DNA from: an uncultured Actinomycetes bacterium
GTDB lineage: Bacteria; Actinomycetota; Acidimicrobiia; Acidimicrobiales; Microtrichaceae
DNA length: 5,326 nucleotides
Reading direction: 5' to 3'
NCBI GenBank assembly: GCA_903941145.1
Contig: CAJANQ010000160.1
Span: 1-5,326 of the forward strand
Program-made: the position numbers and the translations under genes
Notes under the pieces: model-generated
Told to the model about the DNA's origin: nothing
Databases searched by the model: none
Seen by the model: the letters and a program-made list of their open reading frames with translations, nothing else
Shown here: positions 1 to 5,326 of the stretch, piece after piece
Layout: every line of letters starts with the position of its first letter
How positions within the stretch are numbered: the stretch's first letter is position 1

Positions 1-1
1 C

Positions 2-544
2 GACAACTTCCTCCGCAACCGCCGCATGGCCCGGGTGGGTGGCCTGATCCCTGCCGGATCACGCGTGCTTGACGTCGGCTGCCGCGACGGCCACCTGTTC
101 GAGTACCTGGGCGACGGGCTGGGGGAGGGTGTCGGCATCGACCCCGAGCCGCTCGCCGGGCGTGACGGCGACCGCTACCGCCTGCTCACGGGCTGGTTCC
201 CGCAGGACCTTCCGGACGACATCGGCACGTTCGACGTGATCACCCTGGTCGCAGTGCTCGAGCACCTGCAGCCCGACGCGCAGGCGCAGCTCGTCGCCGA
301 CTGCCGTCGGCTCCTCAGGCCGGGCGGCCGGGTCGTGCTGACCGTTCCCTCCAAGGAGGTCGACAAGATCCTGGCTGCGCTCATGGCGCTGCGGCTGGTG
401 ACGGACGACTCCGTCGACCAGCACTGGGGCTTCGACGCCAAACGACTCACGTCGCCGCTGTTCGAGCGTGCGGGGTTCACCACGCTCGTCCACAAGAAGT
501 TCCAGCTGGGGCTGAACAACCTGTTCTGCTTCCAGGCGCCCTGA
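2..544 (+). CDS. Class I SAM-dependent methyltransferase, 5' end outside window
   Basis: Predicted to transfer a methyl group from S-adenosylmethionine to a small molecule or glycan in the cytoplasm; the substrate cannot be read from sequence. Counting from the Met codon at 26, the SAM-binding motif I is VLDVGCRDG (residues 14-22), the acidic ribose-binding motif is GIDP (37-40), the motif around FDVITLVAVLEHL spans 69-81, and the LLRPGGRVVLTVPS strand covers 96-109. The tail (LFERAGF, then FQLGLNNLF) fits a common methyltransferase group of polysaccharide clusters. The frame is open from base 2 and reads DNFLRNRR before Met-26. That Met has no Shine-Dalgarno, and 172 residues is short for the family, so about 30-50 N-terminal residues probably lie upstream. 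In motif I the usual second Gly (GCGxG) is Arg. A 107-base gap separates it from the exporter genes on the same strand. It could methylate a sugar or cap the exported glycan, which is inference from context. Confidence 0.9.
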   Translation, partial: DNFLRNRRMARVGGLIPAGSRVLDVGCRDGHLFEYLGDGLGEGVGIDPEPLAGRDGDRYRLLTGWFPQDLPDDIGTFDVITLVAVLEHLQPDAQAQLVADCRRLLRPGGRVVLTVPSKEVDKILAALMALRLVTDDSVDQHWGFDAKRLTSPLFERAGFTTLVHKKFQLGLNNLFCFQAP

Positions 545-570
545 GCCCGCTCCAGCCCGCTCCAGCCTGC
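544..570 (+). repeat. Short tandem repeat, 10-bp unit
   Basis: The unit AGCCCGCTCC occurs twice in a row (544-553 and 554-563), followed by a degenerate partial copy AGCCTGC (564-570). It begins at the last base of the methyltransferase stop codon. It looks like local slippage in a GC-rich spacer, and I see no function. Its copy number may vary between strains. Confidence 0.75.
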
Positions 571-572
571 GG

Positions 573-588
573 CTCCGGCGGTCCGGAG
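573..588 (+). terminator. Small inverted repeat after the methyltransferase, possible weak terminator
   Basis: CTCCGG (573-578) and CCGGAG (583-588) are perfect complements around a CGGT loop, 28 bases after the methyltransferase stop. The 6-bp GC-only stem could form a hairpin in RNA. No T-run follows (the next bases are TGCCCCCGG), so it is not a canonical intrinsic terminator. Short hairpins of this kind are also frequent by chance at this base composition. Confidence 0.3.
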
Positions 589-614
589 TGCCCCCGGTCG
601 GCCTACTGCGCGCT

Positions 615-620
615 GATAGT
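615..620 (+). promoter_or_regulatory. Possible -10 element upstream of the exporter operon
   Basis: GATAGT lies in an A/T-richer patch (TGATAGTTTGAGG, 614-626) within an otherwise very GC-rich spacer. It resembles the actinobacterial housekeeping -10 pattern TANNNT in all but the first base, and a TG directly overlaps its start. No TTGACA-like -35 is visible 16-18 bases upstream, where the sequence is C-rich. A start of transcription near 626-628 would give a leader of about 25 bases before the GTG at 652. The call is weak and based only on position and composition. Confidence 0.22.
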
Positions 621-622
621 TT

Positions 623-638
623 GAGGGTTTCGGCCCTC
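623..638 (+). repeat. Inverted repeat just upstream of the permease ribosome binding site
   Basis: GAGGG (623-627) and CCCTC (634-638) are perfect complements around a TTTCGG loop. The hairpin would end one base before the GGAAGG Shine-Dalgarno at 640-645. If transcribed from upstream, it could influence access to the ribosome binding site. If transcription starts near 626-628 as the possible -10 suggests, the left arm would be largely missing from the RNA. The stem is only 5 bp, so chance is a serious alternative. Confidence 0.3.
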
Positions 639-639
639 C

Positions 640-645
640 GGAAGG
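640..645 (+). promoter_or_regulatory. Shine-Dalgarno GGAAGG deciding the GTG start at 652
   Basis: GGAAGG sits six bases before GTG-652. It supports this rare-type start as the first codon of the permease and argues that the exporter genes have their own translation entry point rather than depending on the methyltransferase. Confidence 0.75.
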
Positions 646-651
646 TAGTTC

Positions 652-1458
652 GTGTCAAGTCCCGCAACCGTCTGGTCCTACCGGACGCTCATCGTCAACC
701 TGGCGCAGCGCGAGCTGAAGTCCAGGTACAAGAAGAGCTTCCTGGGCTGGGCGTGGTCGCTGATCAACCCGGCCACCACGCTGGCGATCTACTCGGTCGT
801 CTTCGGCGTGTTCTTCGGGTCCGAGGCGCCGGTCGCCGGCAACGGCCGCACCACCGCCTTTGCGCTCTACCTCTTCTGCGGCCTGGTGACCTGGAACTTC
901 TTCTCCGGGACGGTCAACACGTCGATCTCCTCGTTCACGACCTCGGGGCCGCTGCTCACCCGGACCTACTTCCCGCCCGAGTGCCCGGTCGTCGCCGGGA
1001 TGGCCACCGTCGCCATCCAGGCCTGCCTCGAGCTGCTCATCCTGATCGGGTTCCTCGTCGCGGTGGCCAACATCTCGTGGACCGTGGTGTTCGTCCTCCC
1101 GGTGTTCCTGCTGCTGGCCTGCTTCGCCTTCGGCATCGGCCTGGTGCTTGGGCTGGGCAACATCCGCTACCGGGACGTCAACTACTTGGTCGGGATCGGC
1201 ATGCAGGTGGTCTTCTACCTGACCCCGATCGTGTACTCGCTCGACAACCCGTCGGTCGCCGAGCACACCGCGGTCGTGAAGTTCCTGAAGCTCAACCCGA
1301 TGACGACGTTCGTCAACGCCATGCGCCGGTCGCTGTGGGAGCTCGTGCCCCCGACGGCCGTCGAGTGGGCCGTCATGTCGGCCTGGGCCACCGTGAGCCT
1401 GGTCGGCGGATGGATGATCTTCTCCCGCTTCGCCCCGCGCGTCATCGAGGAGCTGTGA
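652..1458 (+). CDS. wzm: ABC-2 type polysaccharide export permease (Wzm/TagG-like)
   Basis: Membrane subunit of an ABC exporter that moves a lipid-linked polysaccharide (O-antigen, teichoic acid or galactan type) across the cytoplasmic membrane, working with the ATPase encoded next. The 268 residues match the usual family length of about 260-280. A cytoplasmic N-terminal amphipathic stretch with the hallmark RELKSRYKKSFLGWAWSL (20-37) precedes about six hydrophobic segments, near 36-55, 69-88, 113-139, 144-169, 178-196 and 238-258. The late motif KLNPMTTFVNAMRRSLWE (213-230) and the charged tail ending IEEL are also typical. The start is GTG-652, chosen for its Shine-Dalgarno. The stop is separated from the ATPase start by one base, so the two are almost certainly co-translated. 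The exported polymer cannot be named from this sequence; wall teichoic acid or a galactan-like glycan are reasonable candidates in a Gram-positive. Confidence 0.93.
   Translation: MSSPATVWSYRTLIVNLAQRELKSRYKKSFLGWAWSLINPATTLAIYSVVFGVFFGSEAPVAGNGRTTAFALYLFCGLVTWNFFSGTVNTSISSFTTSGPLLTRTYFPPECPVVAGMATVAIQACLELLILIGFLVAVANISWTVVFVLPVFLLLACFAFGIGLVLGLGNIRYRDVNYLVGIGMQVVFYLTPIVYSLDNPSVAEHTAVVKFLKLNPMTTFVNAMRRSLWELVPPTAVEWAVMSAWATVSLVGGWMIFSRFAPRVIEEL
1447..1452 (+). promoter_or_regulatory. Shine-Dalgarno GAGGAG for the ATPase, inside the permease gene
   Basis: GAGGAG lies within the last codons of the permease, seven bases before ATG-1460. It fixes the ATPase start and shows close coupling of the two transporter subunits. 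Confidence 0.75.
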
Positions 1459-1459
1459 C

Positions 1460-2701
1460 ATGAGCGCGATCGTCGTCGAGGGCGTCTCCAAACGGTTCCG
1501 GCTGCAGACCGACAAGGCCCACTCGGTCAAGGAGCTCATCACCCGTCGCGACCGCAGCGCCGACGAGCAGCACTTCTGGGCGCTCAAGGACGTCTCGCTG
1601 GAGATCCCTGAGGGGTCGATGTACGCCCTGGTCGGGCACAACGGCTCAGGGAAGTCGACCCTGCTCCGCTGCATCGCCGGGATCTACCAGCCGACCGAGG
1701 GGAGCGTCTCGGCCACCGGCCGCATGTCGACCCTCCTCGAACTGGGTGCCGGGTTCCACCCGGACCTGACCGGCCGCGAGAACGTCTACATGAACGCCAC
1801 CATCCTGGGGATGGGCAAGAAGCAGATCGACGCGTCCTTCGACAAGATCGTCGAGTTCGCCGGCGTCGAGGACTTCATCGACTCCCCGGTCAAGATCTAC
1901 TCGAGCGGCATGTACGTCCGGCTGGGGTTCTCGGTCGCGGTGCACGTGGACCCGGAGATCCTCATCGTGGACGAGGTCATCGCCGTGGGCGACGCCGAGT
2001 TCCAGCGGAAGTGCTTCGACCACCTGTTCGAGCTCCGCCGCAAGGGCACGACCATCGTCGTCGTGACGCACGGTCTCGGGACCGTGCAGAGCATGTGCGA
2101 CGGCGCGGCGTGGCTGGACCACGGCGTGCTCCAGATGACCGGCACCGGCTCCGAGGTGGCGGCCGCCTACCTGCAGCAGGTCAACGAGGCAGAGCGCCGC
2201 GAGCGCGACCTGGCCGAAGCTGCCGTCGAGGAGGAGCCCACGGCGCCGTCGGGCGCGCCCGCCCCCCGCCGGGCCGAGGACGTGCGGATCGACCGGGTCG
2301 AGTTCGTGGGGGCGGACGGTGTCCCGTCCAACTTCGCCATCCACCGCGAGCCACTCACGATCCGCGTCCGCTACGACGCGGTCCGCCCGGTGGACCGCCC
2401 GGTGGTCGGTCTCGCCATCCACTCCGCGAGCGACGTCCACCTGACGGGCACCAACACCAAGATCGACGGGTACCAGATCGACCGGGTCCAGGGCGCGGGC
2501 TACGTCGACTTCTACATGGACCAGCTCCACCTGACGCCGGGTGAGTACGAGGTCACGGTTGCCATCTCCGACGAGTTCGTCCAGCACAACTACGACCGCC
2601 GCGACCGGGAGTTCCGCCTCTCGGTCCGTGAGGGGACCCACCAGGCCCCAGAAGGTCTCACCGACCTGCTGGGCGCGTGGACGAACCACCAGTCCGACTA
2701 G
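1460..2701 (+). CDS. wzt: Polysaccharide ABC exporter ATPase with C-terminal Wzt-like carbohydrate-recognition domain
   Basis: Nucleotide-binding subunit that powers polysaccharide export with the preceding permease. The ATPase domain covers roughly residues 1-240: Walker A GHNGSGKST (59-67), the family-typical LLELGAGFHPDLTGREN region (92-108) in place of a canonical Q-loop, signature YSSGM (147-151), Walker B ILIVDE (167-172) with catalytic Glu-172, and H-loop His-204. An acidic, Ala/Pro-rich linker (about 241-272) leads to a second domain (about 274-405) of beta-rich character, with EPLTIRVRYDA (298-308), GTNTKIDG (330-337) and LTPGEYEVTVAISD (358-371). That order matches the Wzt C-terminal domain. 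At 413 residues the protein is much longer than ATPases lacking the domain (about 250-270). In E. coli O8/O9a the domain binds the modified non-reducing chain end and gates export. A similar role here is inferred, and the ligand is unknown. Confidence 0.93.
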   Translation: MSAIVVEGVSKRFRLQTDKAHSVKELITRRDRSADEQHFWALKDVSLEIPEGSMYALVGHNGSGKSTLLRCIAGIYQPTEGSVSATGRMSTLLELGAGFHPDLTGRENVYMNATILGMGKKQIDASFDKIVEFAGVEDFIDSPVKIYSSGMYVRLGFSVAVHVDPEILIVDEVIAVGDAEFQRKCFDHLFELRRKGTTIVVVTHGLGTVQSMCDGAAWLDHGVLQMTGTGSEVAAAYLQQVNEAERRERDLAEAAVEEEPTAPSGAPAPRRAEDVRIDRVEFVGADGVPSNFAIHREPLTIRVRYDAVRPVDRPVVGLAIHSASDVHLTGTNTKIDGYQIDRVQGAGYVDFYMDQLHLTPGEYEVTVAISDEFVQHNYDRRDREFRLSVREGTHQAPEGLTDLLGAWTNHQSD

Positions 2702-2734
2702 TCGCACGAGTCCGGGCCGCTGACGCCGCCCGCG

Positions 2735-2740
2735 AAGGAG
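2735..2740 (+). promoter_or_regulatory. Shine-Dalgarno AAGGAG deciding the ATG start at 2746
   Basis: AAGGAG stands five bases before ATG-2746, the best ribosome binding site in this spacer. It favours this start over the in-frame ATG at 2677, which lies inside the ATPase gene and has no such signal. Confidence 0.8.
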
Positions 2741-2745
2741 CACCC

Positions 2746-3240
2746 ATGGAGCCGACGACCCCGACCGCCGAGTACCACGACGACGTGGTCGACCGCGCCG
2801 TCGCCGAGGTACGCCGCGACCTGCAGGACCGCCGGGCGCGGGGCGAGCTGCCCCGCCTGCCCGACGACGAGTTCAGGTCGCAGTTCGCCGGGGTGGTCGA
2901 GTCGGTCGACGCCCGCCTCGTCGAGGAGCATCCCGTCGACGTGGGGGGCCTGGGGCACGCCGCCACGCTGCCCGTCTGGACGCCGTCGCGGACCGACCCG
3001 GTCGCCAAGGTGGTCGGGATCCTGCTGCGGCCGCTGATGTACGTGACCGGGACGTTCGTGCGACTGCAGGTGGCCCGGTTCTCGCAGCGGACCGCGGTCG
3101 CCGTCCGCCAGCTCGTCGAGCGGCAGGAGGCCATGTCCAAGTTCCTGGCCGGCGCCCACCTCGACCGGATCCGCACGCTCGAGTACCGCGTCGCCGAGCT
3201 CGAGCAGCAGCTCGACCAGATGCGGTCCGGCCGCCCCTGA
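2746..3240 (+). CDS. Small protein of unknown function with C-terminal coiled coil
   Basis: I do not recognise a named family. The 164-residue product has a charged, probably helical N-terminal part (about 12-60, including RRDLQDRRARGELPRLPDDEF at 23-43). A short Pro/Gly-containing region (about 64-85) is followed by a moderately hydrophobic segment interrupted by Lys and Arg (86-107), more like an amphipathic or membrane-surface helix than a true transmembrane span. The C terminus (about 140-160) is a short coiled coil with unbroken heptads: Ile142, Leu145, Val149, Leu152, Leu156, Met159. The RxxGELP-type N-terminal stretch recalls helical regions that precede catalytic domains in some polysaccharide-cluster methyltransferases and glycosyltransferases, recalled from family knowledge and not checked. 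No catalytic motif is visible. Its stop overlaps the next start (TGATG), so it is co-translated with the glycosyltransferase. A scaffold or regulatory partner is plausible but unproven. Confidence 0.82.
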   Translation: MEPTTPTAEYHDDVVDRAVAEVRRDLQDRRARGELPRLPDDEFRSQFAGVVESVDARLVEEHPVDVGGLGHAATLPVWTPSRTDPVAKVVGILLRPLMYVTGTFVRLQVARFSQRTAVAVRQLVERQEAMSKFLAGAHLDRIRTLEYRVAELEQQLDQMRSGRP

Positions 3241-4346
3241 TGCTGGACCAGGTCGTCGTCGGCGCTGCACCGGGCGACGCCATCACCAGGTCGGCCCTGC
3301 TGGTCCAGGGCGCGCTCCGGGCGCTGGGACCGTCCGAGCTGTACGCGGAGCACCGCGAGGAGCACCTGCTGGACAGCGTGCGGTCGATCTCTGACCTCGC
3401 CCGGCGCCCGAACAAGGACCGCCCGCTGGTCTTCCACGCCAGCATCGGGTCGTGGCCCGTGTACCGCGCGCTGGTCGAGAACGAGCAGGAGATCGTGCTC
3501 GTTTACCACAACTTCTCGCCGCCCGAGTTCTTCGCAGAGTTCGCCCCCGAGGTGGCCGGCGACCTGATCCGCGGCCGGTGGGAACTGGCCCAGCTGCGCC
3601 CGCGGGTCGTCGCCTCGGTGGCCGACTCCGACTACAACGCGCAGGAGCTCTACGAGCTGGGGTACTCGGACGTGACGGTGGTGCCGCCCACGCCCGACCT
3701 CGGCCGCCTCACCGGCGCGGTCCCCGACCCGGCGATGCTGGCCCGGATCAGCACCTGGGGCCCCGGGCCGATGGTCCTGTGCGTCGCGCAGCAGCTGCCG
3801 CACAAGCGGATCGAGCGGGTGCTCGCCGCCATGGCGGTGCTCCAGCAGGAGTTCCTCCCGGACGCCTGTCTGGCGGTCGTCGGCGTCGGCCGGTTCGACC
3901 AGTACAGCCGTGCCGTCCAGGTGATGTCGCGCACGGTAGGCCTGCGCGAGCCCCACTTCATGGGGCGCATGACCGACGCCGAGCTGGCGGCGCTCTACCT
4001 GCGGGCCAGCGCCTTCCTGACGCTGACCGAGCACGAGGGCTTCTGCGTGCCGGTCGTCGAGGCGATGGCGGCGGGCGTCCCCGTGGTGGCCGCGGCGCGT
4101 GCCGCGCTCCCCGGGACGGTCGGCGACGCCGGCATCCTGGTCGACGACCCTGACGACCCCGTGCTGGTCGCCGGGCTGCTGCACCGCGTGCTCACCGACC
4201 TGCACCTCCGGCACGTCCTGATGGGGCGCGGTGCGCAGCGGGCGCGGTCGATGGCCGCGCCGGTGTCACTGCCGCAGCTGGTGGACGCCCTCCTGGCGCC
4301 GCTGCAGGTGGGCGACCGGTCGACCGAGCGGGTGCCGGCGCCATGA
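3240..4346 (+). CDS. GT-B glycosyltransferase, GT4-like
   Basis: Predicted cytoplasmic, nucleotide-sugar-dependent retaining glycosyltransferase that adds a sugar to the growing surface glycan; donor and acceptor are not readable. The 368 residues fit one complete GT-B fold. The N-terminal domain contains GDAIT (12-16), FHASIGSWP (65-73), VYHNFSPPEFF (88-98) and ADSDYNAQEL (128-137), a pattern seen in a GT4 subgroup from surface-polysaccharide clusters. The C-terminal domain begins near 176 with VLCVAQQLPHKRIERVL (179-195), where Lys189/Arg190 occupy the usual phosphate-contacting position. It ends with the EX7E motif, Glu266 and Glu274 in EHEGFCVPVVEAMAAGVPVV (264-283). The start ATG shares one base with the upstream stop and has no obvious Shine-Dalgarno, so translation probably depends on coupling. 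It also overlaps the next gene by four bases (ATGA). The last 15 or so residues are low-complexity and probably disordered. Confidence 0.92.
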   Translation: MLDQVVVGAAPGDAITRSALLVQGALRALGPSELYAEHREEHLLDSVRSISDLARRPNKDRPLVFHASIGSWPVYRALVENEQEIVLVYHNFSPPEFFAEFAPEVAGDLIRGRWELAQLRPRVVASVADSDYNAQELYELGYSDVTVVPPTPDLGRLTGAVPDPAMLARISTWGPGPMVLCVAQQLPHKRIERVLAAMAVLQQEFLPDACLAVVGVGRFDQYSRAVQVMSRTVGLREPHFMGRMTDAELAALYLRASAFLTLTEHEGFCVPVVEAMAAGVPVVAAARAALPGTVGDAGILVDDPDDPVLVAGLLHRVLTDLHLRHVLMGRGAQRARSMAAPVSLPQLVDALLAPLQVGDRSTERVPAP

Positions 4347-5326
4347 AGCTGCTCTTCGTGGTCCAACGCTACGGCGACGCCGTGGTGGGCGGCGCCGAGA
4401 AGTACGTCAGCGACCTTGCCTCGGGCCTCGCCGCCGAGGGCCACGAGGTCTCGGTGCTGACCAGCTGTGCGACGAGCTACGAGGACTGGGCCGACGTCTA
4501 CCCGCCCGGGCGTTCCGACGAGCGCGGCGTGACCGTGCACCGTCTGCCGGTACGCGCCGCACGTGACAACTCCCGGTTCATCCCGCTGCACCTGCGGGCG
4601 GTCGACGTGGCCGACGTGCCGCTCTGGCCGTGGGCGCAGGACCGCTGGAGCCAGATGATGGGTCCCGACCTGGACGGCGCCGAGGCGCTGCTCGACGAAC
4701 TCGTCCCGACCGTCGACGTGACGGTCGTCGTGGGCTACCACTACGCCCACACGCTCCGGCTGACGCGCCGCGCCGCAGCACTGGGCCCGGTGGCCGTCAT
4801 CCCGACCGCCCATCCCGAGGGTGCCTTCCACGTCGGGTACGTCCGGCAGATGTTCGAGCACGCCGACCGGGTGGTCTGCCTGGCGCCCGAGGAGGGCGAC
4901 CTGGTGGCCCAGGTGCACGGGGTCGGCCACAAGGTGCGCGTGGCTCCGTGCCCGGTCGAGCCGCGCGTGCAGCCGGGCCCGGCCCAGATCGACCGCACGG
5001 CCCGGTCGCTCGGGGTCACCCCGGGCAGGTACGCCGTGGTGGTGGGTCGCGTCGACCCGGCCAAGGGCAGCGACGACGCCGTGCGGTTCACCGAGCGGTA
5101 CCGGCAGTACGTGGACCCCGAGTTCGACCTGGTCGTGGTCGGCCCGGGCGGGCCCACCGGCGGCGGCGGTGGCGCCGTGTTCTCCGGGTTCCTGCCGGAC
5201 GACGAGCGTGACGCCGTGGTGGCCGGTGCTGCCGTGCTGGTCCAGCCGTCCTACATGGAGAGCTTCTCGCTCGCGCTGATCGAGGGCTGGCTCTTCGGCC
5301 GCCCGGCGCTGGTCCAGGGCGCCTAG
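4343..5326 (+). CDS. GT-B glycosyltransferase, GT4-like, apparently truncated at the C terminus
   Basis: Second predicted sugar transferase of the cluster. The N-terminal domain opens with MKLLFVVQRYGDAVVGGAEK, whose GGAE (16-19) is the typical donor/acceptor-loop motif of GT4 enzymes. AHPEGAFHVGYVRQMFEHAD (156-175) and VVCLAPEE (177-184) follow. The C-terminal domain starts with VVVGRVDPAKG (232-242), carrying the Arg236 and Lys241 expected at the nucleotide-diphosphate site. EX7E is Glu306 and Glu314 in PSYMESFSLALIEGW (302-316). Translation stops at a TAG in the last three bases of the window, only 13 residues after Glu314. Relatives normally continue for about 70-100 residues, including the final helix that packs back on the N-terminal domain. 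So 327 residues looks short. A five-Gly run (273-277) sits in a loop. The start overlaps the previous stop (ATGA). Premature stop, frameshift or sequence-end error are all possible; activity is doubtful if the stop is real. Confidence 0.85.
   Translation: MKLLFVVQRYGDAVVGGAEKYVSDLASGLAAEGHEVSVLTSCATSYEDWADVYPPGRSDERGVTVHRLPVRAARDNSRFIPLHLRAVDVADVPLWPWAQDRWSQMMGPDLDGAEALLDELVPTVDVTVVVGYHYAHTLRLTRRAAALGPVAVIPTAHPEGAFHVGYVRQMFEHADRVVCLAPEEGDLVAQVHGVGHKVRVAPCPVEPRVQPGPAQIDRTARSLGVTPGRYAVVVGRVDPAKGSDDAVRFTERYRQYVDPEFDLVVVGPGGPTGGGGGAVFSGFLPDDERDAVVAGAAVLVQPSYMESFSLALIEGWLFGRPALVQGA

Noticed and set aside
588..1463. Plus-strand frame of 291 codons overlapping the permease
   Set aside because: It is Arg/Gly/Pro-rich in the wrong frame and lacks hydrophobic segments. 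The permease frame has the family motifs and the ribosome binding site.
655..1674. Open frame of 339 codons on the minus strand opposite the permease
   Set aside because: The product is a charged low-complexity string without domain features, and the opposite strand encodes a convincing six-segment membrane protein.
1733..1750. Missing canonical Q-loop glutamine in the ATPase (LLELGAGF instead)
   Set aside because: This sequence is the normal form in polysaccharide-export ATPases of the Wzt/TagH type, so it is not an anomaly.
1646..2743. Open frame of 365 codons on the minus strand opposite the ATPase gene
   Set aside because: It is a composition-driven shadow with low-complexity Val/Asp/Gly/Arg content and no motifs, fully covered by the clear ABC ATPase.
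2677..2745. N-terminal extension of the coiled-coil protein from ATG-2677
   Set aside because: It would overlap the ATPase gene by 25 bases and has no Shine-Dalgarno, whereas ATG-2746 has AAGGAG five bases upstream.
2658..4214. Long open frame of 518 codons on the minus strand
   Set aside because: It lies opposite three well-supported plus-strand genes, and its product is rich in Arg, His, Gly and Val with no recognisable domain. Long antisense frames are expected in GC-rich coding DNA.
5141..5154. Inverted repeat GGCCCG-GG-CGGGCC inside the last glycosyltransferase gene
   Set aside because: It is coding sequence for a Gly/Pro-rich loop in GC-rich DNA. The two-base loop makes a hairpin unlikely, and there is no T-run, so it is not a terminator.
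1..5326. Search for mobile elements, CRISPR arrays, tRNA or rRNA genes, or phage genes
   Set aside because: No transposase motifs, terminal inverted repeats, regularly spaced repeats or RNA-gene signatures were seen. Coding bias looks uniform across the window, with no clear sign of a recent insertion.

Overview
The window is GC-rich (roughly 70% by eye) with strongly G/C-biased third codon positions and GTG/ATG starts behind purine-rich ribosome binding sites. This suggests a high-GC actinobacterium. The assignment rests on composition and protein style only, and I cannot name a genus. All credible genes lie on the + strand and belong to one theme: making and exporting a cell-surface polysaccharide through an ABC transporter.

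Layout: (1) Positions 2-544 hold the 3' part of a class I SAM-dependent methyltransferase whose start lies to the left of the window. (2) Positions 545-651 are a 107-base gap with a short tandem repeat, two small inverted repeats, an A/T-richer patch that could be a weak -10 element, and a clear Shine-Dalgarno. (3) Positions 652-5326 are a tightly packed run of five genes. These are a Wzm/TagG-type ABC-2 permease, a Wzt-type ATPase with a C-terminal Wzt-like carbohydrate-recognition domain, a small protein of unknown function with a C-terminal coiled coil, and two GT-B (GT4-like) glycosyltransferases. Permease and ATPase are one base apart. The ATPase and the small protein are 44 bases apart. 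The last two junctions overlap (TGATG and ATGA), so translation is probably coupled.

Likely joint function (inference): the glycosyltransferases extend a lipid-linked glycan in the cytoplasm, and the Wzm/Wzt pair exports the finished chain. In characterised systems of this type, a Wzt C-terminal domain recognises a modified, often methylated, non-reducing end. The neighbouring methyltransferase could supply such a mark. The coiled-coil protein could be a scaffold or a length-related partner, but nothing in the sequence proves this.

The points most worth a second look are the free-standing coiled-coil protein between exporter and glycosyltransferases, the capped-chain exporter architecture in an apparent actinobacterium, and the last glycosyltransferase. 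That gene stops at a TAG in the final three bases of the window, just after its EX7E motif, and so appears to lack the end of its C-terminal domain.
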